Shown piece after piece: positions 25,478 to 34,000 of a stretch of 64,000 nt of DNA. The notes beneath the pieces were generated by a model that had not been told where the DNA came from, did not search any database, and saw nothing but the letters and a program-made list of their open reading frames with translations. The DNA is from SHVZ01 sp041906305 (lineage in GTDB: Bacteria > Pseudomonadota > Alphaproteobacteria > SHVZ01). Within the stretch, counting starts at the first letter, position 1. The number at the start of each line of letters is the position of its first letter. The DNA is taken from positions 496,001 to 560,000 of the forward strand of contig JAYRJL010000001.1 in assembly GCA_041906305.1 (NCBI GenBank). The letters are read 5' to 3'. The position numbers and the translations under genes were made by a program.

Positions 25478-26770
25478 ATGGCCGAGCCCAAGCTCCCGCG
25501 CTTCGATACGCTCTCGCTCCATGCCGGCCAGAAGCCGGATCCGGCGACTGGTGCCCGCGCCCAGCCGATCTACCAGACGACCTCCTACGTCTTCCGCGAC
25601 GTCGATCATGCCGCCTCGCTGTTCAACCTGGAGCGCGCCGGGCACATCTACTCGCGCATCTCGAACCCGACGGTGGCGACGCTGGAGGAGCGGATCGCGG
25701 CACTCGAAGGCGGGGTGGGTGCCGTCTGCCTCGCCTCGGGCCAGGCGGCGCTGCATCTGGCGATCGTGACGCTGATGGGGGCGGGCGGCCACATCGTCGC
25801 CTCCCGCTCGATCTACGGCGGATCGCACAACATGTTCGTGCACACGCTGCCGCGCTTCGGCATCACCGCGACCCTGGTCGATCCGCGCGACCACGACGAA
25901 TTCAGGCGCGCGATCCGGCCGGAGACGCGGCTCGTGTATGGCGAGGTTCTGGGCAACCCGCGCCTCGAGGTGCTCGACATCCCGAAGATCGCCGACATCG
26001 CGCACGCGGCGGGATTGCCGCTGATGCTGGATGCGACCTTCGCCACGCCCTTCCTCTGCCGGCCGTTCGAGCACGGCGCCGACATCGTGATGCACTCCGC
26101 GACGAAATGGCTCGGCGGCCATGGCATCGCGATCGGCGGCGCGCTCGTCGACTCCGGGCGCTTCGACTGGGAAGGCGGCAAGTTCCCGACGCTGACCGAG
26201 CCCTATGCCGGCTATCACGGCCTCGATTTCGCCGAGGAGTTCGGGCCCGAGGCCTTCCTGATGCGCGCGCGCGCCGAGGGGCTGCGCGACTTCGGCGCGG
26301 CGATGAGCCCGACCAACGCCTTCCACATCCTGCAGGGGGTCGAGACCCTGCCGCTGCGCATGGCCCGCCACGTCGAGACCGCGTTCAAGGTCGCGCGATT
26401 CCTCCAGACCCACGCGGCGGTCGCCTGGGTCCTCTATCCGGGCCTCGAGACGCATCCCGACCACGACCTCGCGAAGAAGCTGCTGCCGAAGGGCGCGGGC
26501 TCGATGATCGCCTTCGGCATCAAGGGCGGACGCGCGAAGGGGCGTGCCTTCATCGAGCGCGTGAAGCTCTTCTCGCATCTCGCCAATGTCGGCGACGCCA
26601 AGTCGCTGGTGATCCATCCGGCGTCCACCACGCACCAGCAGATGAGCACCGAAGAGCTCGATGCCGCCGGTGTCGGCGAGGACCTGATCCGGCTCTCGAT
26701 CGGGCTCGAGGATCCGGACGACATCCTCGAAGATCTCGATCAGGCGCTGAAGGCCTCACAGAGAAGCTGA
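25478..26770 (+). CDS. metY: O-acetylhomoserine sulfhydrylase / Cys-Met metabolism PLP enzyme
   Basis: The 430-residue protein belongs to the Cys/Met metabolism PLP family. It has the MetY-like start RFDTLSLHAGQKPDP, the SASGQ-like CLASGQAALH, DATFATPF, the PLP lysine K210 in HSATKWLGGHG, and the C-terminal HPASTTHQQMS. MetY makes homocysteine from O-acetylhomoserine and sulfide. A GTG 30 bases upstream (25448) would add ten residues; the ATG fits the family N-terminus. No SAM riboswitch fits in the short upstream gap. Its stop overlaps the start of the hydrolase (TGATG). Confidence 0.88.
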   Translation: MAEPKLPRFDTLSLHAGQKPDPATGARAQPIYQTTSYVFRDVDHAASLFNLERAGHIYSRISNPTVATLEERIAALEGGVGAVCLASGQAALHLAIVTLMGAGGHIVASRSIYGGSHNMFVHTLPRFGITATLVDPRDHDEFRRAIRPETRLVYGEVLGNPRLEVLDIPKIADIAHAAGLPLMLDATFATPFLCRPFEHGADIVMHSATKWLGGHGIAIGGALVDSGRFDWEGGKFPTLTEPYAGYHGLDFAEEFGPEAFLMRARAEGLRDFGAAMSPTNAFHILQGVETLPLRMARHVETAFKVARFLQTHAAVAWVLYPGLETHPDHDLAKKLLPKGAGSMIAFGIKGGRAKGRAFIERVKLFSHLANVGDAKSLVIHPASTTHQQMSTEELDAAGVGEDLIRLSIGLEDPDDILEDLDQALKASQRS

Positions 26771-27567
26771 TGGATCTGACCGTCGACGGACGCCGCGTCT
26801 TCGCCGGCACCGGCGGAAAGCCGCTGACCCCGGACCGGCCCCTGGTCGTGCTGCTGCATGGCGCCGGCATGGATCACACCGTGTGGGTGCTGCAGGCGCG
26901 GTTCCTGGCCTATCACGGCTTCTCGGTGCTGGCCGTCGACATGCCGGGCCATGGGCGCTCGGAAGGCGAGGCGCTGACCACGATCGAGGCGATGGCCGAC
27001 TGGGTCGCGAAGGTCGTGACGGCATCGGGCTTCGACAAGGCGGCCCTGGTCGGCCACAGCATGGGCGCCGCGGTCGCGTTGACGACGGCGGCGCTGTCGC
27101 CCGACAAGGTCGCGAAGATCGCGTTGCTCGGCGCCTCGCTGGCGATGCCGGTGCACCAGGCGCTGCTCGACTCGGCGAAGGCCGGCACCATGCTGGCGCC
27201 GGAGCTGATGACCTTCTGGGGCCTCGGCCGCACGGCGCAGATGGGAGGCCATCCGACGCCGGGCCTCTGGCTCACGGGCGCGGCGCGCCGCCTGATCCAG
27301 AAAGGCGTCGGCCCCTCGCTCGCCTCCGACCTGCAGGCGTGCACGGACTGGAAGGCGGGGCCCAACTCAGCCGATGCCGTGCGATGCCCGGCCCTGGTCT
27401 TCGCGGGGGCCGAGGACCGCATGGTGCCGGCGCGCACGACCGGCGAGATGGCGGCGGCGATCGCAGGATCCGAGATCGTCACGATCCCGGCCTCCGGCCA
27501 CATGATGATGCTTGAAGCGCCCGACGCCACCGTCGACGCGCTCTACGGATTCCTCAAGGACCAGTGA
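26770..27567 (+). CDS. Alpha/beta hydrolase
   Basis: The 265-residue protein has the alpha/beta-hydrolase fold: oxyanion motif HGAG (30-33), DMPGHGRS, nucleophile elbow GHSMG with S97, an acidic residue in GAEDRMVP, and catalytic histidine in ASGHMMMLEAP. The family covers esterases, thioesterases and haloperoxidase-like enzymes, and the substrate is unknown. Start and stop codons both overlap neighbours (TGATG), so it is co-translated with metY and the thioesterase. Confidence 0.88.
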   Translation: MDLTVDGRRVFAGTGGKPLTPDRPLVVLLHGAGMDHTVWVLQARFLAYHGFSVLAVDMPGHGRSEGEALTTIEAMADWVAKVVTASGFDKAALVGHSMGAAVALTTAALSPDKVAKIALLGASLAMPVHQALLDSAKAGTMLAPELMTFWGLGRTAQMGGHPTPGLWLTGAARRLIQKGVGPSLASDLQACTDWKAGPNSADAVRCPALVFAGAEDRMVPARTTGEMAAAIAGSEIVTIPASGHMMMLEAPDATVDALYGFLKDQ

Positions 27568-28004
27568 TGGCGGAAGCTGAAGCGACGCGGAAGGACTACG
27601 GCCACTGGCTCCAGATCCCGACCCGCTGGATGGACAACGACGTCTACGGGCACGTCAACAACGTCGTCTACTACTCGTATTTCGACACGGTCATCAACGC
27701 GTACCTGATCGAGGCCGGGAAGCTCGACATCGAGCACGGGCCGGTGATCGGCCTCTGCGTCGAGAGCCAGTGCCGCTACTTCAAGCCTCTCTCATTTCCC
27801 GATCGTATCGACGCGGGCCTGCGCGTCGCCAGGCTCGGCTCCTCCAGCGTCCGCTACGAGGTCGGCCTGTTCCGGGCCGGCGACGACGCGCCCGCGGCTT
27901 CCGGCCACTTCGTCCATGTCTTCGTCGACCGGGCCGGGCGGCGCCCGACCCCGATCCCCGAGCCGATGCGCTCGGCGCTGGCGATGCTGGCGAAGCCTGC
28001 CTAG
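27567..28004 (+). CDS. Acyl-CoA thioesterase, 4HBT hotdog fold
   Basis: The 145-residue protein has the 4-hydroxybenzoyl-CoA thioesterase signature RWMDNDVYGHVNNVVYYSYFD, in which the first aspartate is catalytic. It hydrolyses an acyl- or aroyl-CoA thioester. The ATG at 27567 overlaps the hydrolase stop. It closes the metY-hydrolase-thioesterase transcription unit. Confidence 0.9.
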   Translation: MAEAEATRKDYGHWLQIPTRWMDNDVYGHVNNVVYYSYFDTVINAYLIEAGKLDIEHGPVIGLCVESQCRYFKPLSFPDRIDAGLRVARLGSSSVRYEVGLFRAGDDAPAASGHFVHVFVDRAGRRPTPIPEPMRSALAMLAKPA

Positions 28005-28044
28005 GCGCCCTATATAAGCGGCGCTTTCAGACGGAACCTGTCCT

Positions 28045-29640
<1,596 letters not shown>

Positions 29641-29690
29641 GCACAAATTAGTTCTTGGCGTCCGGCCCCCGGCCGCCCCATGCTCTAGCC

Positions 29691-30071
29691 ATGTCCACCG
29701 TGGTCATCACCCGGACTTACGACGAGGCGATGTCGCTGCTGGTCGAGGCGCGGAACTACCTGCGTTTCCGGCAGTCCGACGCCTTCCGCATGCCGCCCGT
29801 GGAGAGACTGAAGCTCACGCGCGAGGCATTCCGCGTGACCTCGCGCCTGACCCAGGTGATGGCGTGGCTCCTGCTCCGCCGCGCGGTGATCGAGGGCGAA
29901 ATCCTCGACGAGGACGCCCGCCGCCCGGAACGCCGGCTCGCCGGCCACGACGTCTGCCTCAATGATGCCGACGACCTCGGCGACTGGCTGCCCTCCGGCA
30001 TGGAGGGGCTGCTCGATCGCAGCCGCGCGCTCTACGAGCGCGTCGACCGGCTCGACCGGATGCTGAACTAG
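29691..30071 (+). CDS. rcdA: DUF1465 protein, RcdA-like regulator of CtrA degradation
   Basis: The 126-residue, mostly helical protein begins with a TRTYDEAMSLLVEARNYL stretch typical of DUF1465. In Caulobacter the DUF1465 protein RcdA is an adaptor that helps ClpXP degrade the cell-cycle regulator CtrA. This protein is shorter than Caulobacter RcdA (about 175 residues), so the adaptor role is inferred from the family. The ATG at 29691 is the first in frame that gives the family N-terminus. It ends just before a hairpin terminator shared with rpmE. Confidence 0.75.
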   Translation: MSTVVITRTYDEAMSLLVEARNYLRFRQSDAFRMPPVERLKLTREAFRVTSRLTQVMAWLLLRRAVIEGEILDEDARRPERRLAGHDVCLNDADDLGDWLPSGMEGLLDRSRALYERVDRLDRMLN

Positions 30072-30078
30072 AAAAGCG

Positions 30079-30103
30079 AAGGGCCCCGGAAGGGGCCCTT
30101 TTC
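30079..30103. terminator. Bidirectional intrinsic terminator
   Basis: A perfect 9-base-pair stem (AAGGGCCCC / GGGGCCCTT, loop GGAA) is followed by a T-run and preceded by an A-run. It lies between the convergent rcdA-like and rpmE genes and can serve both. Confidence 0.8.
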
Positions 30104-30126
30104 ACGACCACGCGGCACGGCCGAGC

Positions 30127-30357
30127 TTACTTCTTGCCGCCGATGCCGAGGTTGGCGAAGCGCTTGTTGAACTTCGCGACCTGGCCGCCGGAGTCGATCA
30201 TGCGGTGCACGCCGGTCCACGCCGGGTGCGACTTCGGATCGATCTCGAGCCGCATCACCTCGCCTTCCTTGCCCCAGGTCGAGCGGGTCTCGAACTCGGT
30301 GCCATCGGTCATGATGACCTTGATGGTGTGGTACTGCGGATGGATGTCGGCTTTCAT
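30127..30357 (-). CDS. rpmE: 50S ribosomal protein L31
   Basis: The 76-residue ribosomal protein starts MKADIHPQYHTIKVIMTDG and contains HPAWTG, as in alphaproteobacterial L31. It lacks the CxxC zinc motif (no cysteines), so it is the zinc-independent form. It is a single-gene unit with its own promoter at 30385-30413 and a shared terminator. Confidence 0.95.
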   Translation of the reverse strand: MKADIHPQYHTIKVIMTDGTEFETRSTWGKEGEVMRLEIDPKSHPAWTGVHRMIDSGGQVAKFNKRFANLGIGGKK

Positions 30358-30384
30358 CGGATCGGCTCCAGCTTGAAGCGGGGG

Positions 30385-30413
30385 CTTATAGAGGAGGGGG
30401 CGGGGGAGCGCAA
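30385..30413 (-). promoter_or_regulatory. Promoter of rpmE
   Basis: On the minus strand TTGCGC, a 17-base spacer and TATAAG stand about 30 bases before the rpmE start codon. Position and spacing are good for a housekeeping promoter. Confidence 0.55.
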
Positions 30414-30444
30414 GGCCCCCTGATTTCTCCGTGTTTGCAAAGCC

Positions 30445-33400
30445 TTAGACCGGCGCAAAGCGGTCCAGGAGCGTGTCCGGGAGCGCCATCTGGCGGGGGC
30501 CGTCGGTCCAGAGCAGCCGGCACTCGACCGGCAGGCCGGGATAGACCTTCCCGAGGACCGCCCGATAGGCCGCCATCTGGCGGAGGTAGAGCGGGGCCAC
30601 GCGCTCCGGCGCCGTCGGCGGCGGGCGGTTGGTCTTGTAGTCGATGACCACGATCCGGTCGGGCAGAGCCACCAGCCGGTCGACCTGGCCGGAGACCACA
30701 TGGGCTCCGACGATGCCGGTGACCGGGACCTCGGCGCGGCTCCCGGGGCCGAAGAGGGCTCTGAGCGCCGGGTCGTCGAGGATCGCCAGCGTCTCCGTGA
30801 GCAAGGCCTCAGCCTGATCCGGCGTGACCCCCTGGCCCGGCCGCGCGAGCCACCGCCGGGCCGCGCCGGCCCGCGCTTCGGCCGGAAGGTCGGGAAGCGA
30901 TTGCAGCAGGCGGTGGACCAGCCGGCCGCGGCGGAAGCGGAGCCCATCCTCGGCGATCAGCGGCGAGCGCACCGGCGGCTCAGGATCCTCGGGCCGACTC
31001 GGCGCCAGCGGGCGCGGCGGCTTCGGCTCGGCCTTGGCGTCGACATGGGCCCAGGCGGGAAGGGCGGCGACCGGGACCGCGCCGGCCGTCTCCTTCGGCA
31101 CCTCGACCGGCGCCTCCTGCCGGCTCACATGCCGGCGTGCCGGCGGCTCCGGGATCTTCTCGGCGTTCAGCGCCTCGAACGCGGCAGCGATCAGGTCGTA
31201 CCAGGTGCCACTGCTCTTGCGGTCGGAGGTCCGCCAGCCGCAGACATAGAGCCGGTCCTCGGCTCGCGTCATCGCGACGTAGAGAAGCCGGCGATGCTCC
31301 TCCTCGCGGCGCGTGCGCGCGGCGGCACGTGCGCGGCCGGCGACCGGATCGGCATCCTCCACGCGCGGGCACCAGAGCGGCAGACCGTCGTCGGTCCACA
31401 GCACGCCGACGTCGTCGCGCAAGGGCGAGACGGTGTCGGGCAGGATCACGATCGGCGCCTGCAGGCCCTTGGCGCCGTGCACGGTCATCACGCGCACCTC
31501 GTTGCGCGCACCATGCTCGAGGTCGCGCTTGATGTCCTCGGCCGCGGCGTCGAGCCAGTGCAGGAACCCCTGAAGCGACGGCGGATGCGCCCGCTCATGC
31601 GAGAGCGCGGCGTTGAGGAACTCCTCCAGCGCGTCGAGGGACTCGGGGCCTAGGCGCGCCTGGATTTTCCGCCGGCCGCCGAGCGGACCCAGCACATGGG
31701 CGAACAGCGCGAAGGGCGAGAGATAGTCGACGCGCGCCAGGAGCTCGGCGAAGAAGTCGTGCGCGGCGGCGAAGGCCGGCTCCGCCTCCTTCATCGCCTG
31801 CAGCCGCCGCCACAGGGTGCCGTCGCGGCCATGGGCCAGGCGATAGAGCTGGTCCTCGTCGAGCCCGACCAGCGGGCTCTTGAGCACGGTCGCGAAGGTG
31901 AGGTCGTCCGACGGCAGCAGCAGCGCGTGTCCCAGAGCCATCAGGTCCATGACCGCGAGCTGGTCGGTCAGCAGGATGCGGTCGGCGCCGGCGACCGGCA
32001 CGCCCCGCTGCTTGAGCGCGCGCACCAGCGCATCGAGGAAGGTGCCGCGGCGGCGAACCAGCACCATCACGTCGCCGGCGCGGATGGTGCGGCCTTTCGC
32101 CGGCAGCAGCTCCTTGCCGATCCACTCCGAGATGCGGCGCGCGATCAGGCGCGCGAGCTCGGTCTCGGGGTCGTGGCCGGTGCGCTGCTCGACCGGCGGC
32201 GTCCAGGACTCGAACGGATCGCGCTCCGCCGGTTCCTCCAGCGGCCAGATCTCGACCAGGCCGCCCTGTCCGGCGCGGTTCGCCTTGTGCTCGACCTTCT
32301 CGCCTTCGGGCGTGACCCCGGCATGGGCTGCTTCGGGCGCGAAGGTCGTGTCGACGGCTTCCAGCACGGCGGGCGTCGAGCGGAAGGAAGTCGCGAGCGA
32401 CACCTCGTCCCATCGGCGCTCGGCGCCGGTCGCGCGCAGCATGAAGTGCATGCGCATGCGCTGGAACTCTCTGGGATCGGCGCGCTGGAAGCCGTAGATC
32501 GACTGCTTGTAGTCGCCGACAGCGAAGATCGTGCGGGTCACGTCCGGCCGCGCGCCGACTCCGGCGAAGAACTCCTCGGCCAGGTGCTGCACCACCTGCC
32601 ACTGGTCGGGATTGGTGTCCTGCGCCTCGTCGATCAGGATGTGGTCGAGTCCGCCATCCAGCTTGAACAGCACCCAGGGCGCGACGCCCTCCATCGACAG
32701 CAGGTCGCGCGCCTTCAGGATCAGGTCGTCGTAGTCGAGCAGCGCCTTCGCCTGCTTGAGCTCGGCATAGGTCTCGATCACCGCAACCGCGAGGCGGACC
32801 AGCGCCGAGGTGGCGCGCGCGATACGGAGCGCCTTGATCTTCTGGTCGAGAGCCAGGATGCGCTCGGCCTCGCGCTGCATCGTCTCCTTGCAGCGTGCAT
32901 CGTGCGCCTCGGCCGCCTTGGCGGCGAGACGCGTGCGGATCGTGCCTTCCTTGGTGAGGAAGATGCCGCGATAGGACTCGAAGGCGGAGACGCGGGTCCC
33001 GGGGTCGGCGAGGAAGGCTGCGAGCAGCGGCGCGCGCCGCTGGTCCTCGACGCCGCTCCGCGACAGCGCATCGCAGGCGCGCCTGAGCGAGACGAGGTCG
33101 AAGGCGCCGTCGCGCACCGCTTCGGCGATGAGCCGTTCCGGCGTCTCCTTCGGATCGGCGGCGTGACGCGCGAAAATGCGTGCGACGACGTCGTCGATGC
33201 CGTGTTCCTCGACCAGCCGCATCAGCCGCCCGCGCTCGCGCGCCAGGTCCTGGATCAGCGTGTCGAAGCGCTGCTCGCCGGCCCGCTCGGTCGCGGTCGC
33301 CAGCGCGTCGGCGAGGTCTCCGCCGACACGGGCCGCCGCCAGCACGCGGTCCCGCGCCTCGGCCATCAGCTCGCCGGCGATGCGATCCTCGGCCAGATCG

Positions 33401-33837
33401 AAATAGGGGACGACGCCGGCCTCGAGCGGAAAGCGGCCGAGCAGGCTCTGGCAGAAGCCATGGATGGTCTGGATCTTGAGGCCGCCGGGCGCGTCGAGCG
33501 CGCGGGCGAAAAGGCGCCGTGCGCATTCCTCCTCGGCCTTGGTCGCAGCGCGGCCGAGCAGCTTGTGCAGGCTGTCGGCGAGCGCCGCGTCGTCCGCCGC
33601 CGCCCAGTGCGCGAGCTCCGCCATCACGCGCGTCTTCATCTCGGCGGCGGCCGCCTTGGTGAAGGTGAGGCAGAGCAGGCGCTCCGGCTTGGCGCCGTCG
33701 AGCAGCATCAGGCGCAGCACGCGGTCGGAGAGCACCGATGTCTTGCCCGAACCGGCCGAGGCGCCGACCCAGACGGACGCGTCGGGACTCGCCGCGCGCA
33801 GCTGGTCGCCCGAGCGGACGCGGGCTATCGGCGGCAT
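30445..33837 (-). CDS. addA: Double-strand break repair helicase AddA
   Basis: AddA is the helicase-nuclease subunit of AddAB, which resects DNA double-strand breaks for RecA loading. The 1130-residue protein has Walker A GASAGSGKT (25-33), UvrD-like helicase motifs (LCLTFTKAAAAEM, ILIDEAQDTNPDQW, FAVGDYKQSIYGFQRAD, VMTVHGAKGLQAP) and a C-terminal RecB-type nuclease domain with VVIDYKTNRPP. It follows addB on the same strand after a 163-base gap filled by repeat copy B. Confidence 0.96.
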   Translation of the reverse strand: MPPIARVRSGDQLRAASPDASVWVGASAGSGKTSVLSDRVLRLMLLDGAKPERLLCLTFTKAAAAEMKTRVMAELAHWAAADDAALADSLHKLLGRAATKAEEECARRLFARALDAPGGLKIQTIHGFCQSLLGRFPLEAGVVPYFDLAEDRIAGELMAEARDRVLAAARVGGDLADALATATERAGEQRFDTLIQDLARERGRLMRLVEEHGIDDVVARIFARHAADPKETPERLIAEAVRDGAFDLVSLRRACDALSRSGVEDQRRAPLLAAFLADPGTRVSAFESYRGIFLTKEGTIRTRLAAKAAEAHDARCKETMQREAERILALDQKIKALRIARATSALVRLAVAVIETYAELKQAKALLDYDDLILKARDLLSMEGVAPWVLFKLDGGLDHILIDEAQDTNPDQWQVVQHLAEEFFAGVGARPDVTRTIFAVGDYKQSIYGFQRADPREFQRMRMHFMLRATGAERRWDEVSLATSFRSTPAVLEAVDTTFAPEAAHAGVTPEGEKVEHKANRAGQGGLVEIWPLEEPAERDPFESWTPPVEQRTGHDPETELARLIARRISEWIGKELLPAKGRTIRAGDVMVLVRRRGTFLDALVRALKQRGVPVAGADRILLTDQLAVMDLMALGHALLLPSDDLTFATVLKSPLVGLDEDQLYRLAHGRDGTLWRRLQAMKEAEPAFAAAHDFFAELLARVDYLSPFALFAHVLGPLGGRRKIQARLGPESLDALEEFLNAALSHERAHPPSLQGFLHWLDAAAEDIKRDLEHGARNEVRVMTVHGAKGLQAPIVILPDTVSPLRDDVGVLWTDDGLPLWCPRVEDADPVAGRARAAARTRREEEHRRLLYVAMTRAEDRLYVCGWRTSDRKSSGTWYDLIAAAFEALNAEKIPEPPARRHVSRQEAPVEVPKETAGAVPVAALPAWAHVDAKAEPKPPRPLAPSRPEDPEPPVRSPLIAEDGLRFRRGRLVHRLLQSLPDLPAEARAGAARRWLARPGQGVTPDQAEALLTETLAILDDPALRALFGPGSRAEVPVTGIVGAHVVSGQVDRLVALPDRIVVIDYKTNRPPPTAPERVAPLYLRQMAAYRAVLGKVYPGLPVECRLLWTDGPRQMALPDTLLDRFAPV

Positions 33838-33864
33838 GGGTTTGCTCGTGGTGGAGTTCTACGA

Positions 33865-33975
33865 GCCCCCCACCCTAACCCTCCCCCACTGAGGGGGGAG
33901 GGGATAAGAAAGGCGGCCGCACGCGCCTCGTGTTCCCTCCCCCCGCCTTCGTGGGGGAGGGTTAGGGTGGGGGGC
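33865..33975. repeat. GC-rich palindromic intergenic repeat, copy B
   Basis: The element runs from GCCCCCCACCCTAACCCTCC to the mirrored GGAGGGTTAGGGTGGGGGGC, with inner GGGGAGGGG and CCCTCCCC arms about an acgcgcctcgtg centre. The two ends are perfect inverted copies over more than 15 bases. It lies inside the addB-addA transcription unit, so it would be transcribed as a large hairpin. Confidence 0.8.
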
Positions 33976-34000
33976 AGGATGCGTGCCGCCGCGCGCGTCA

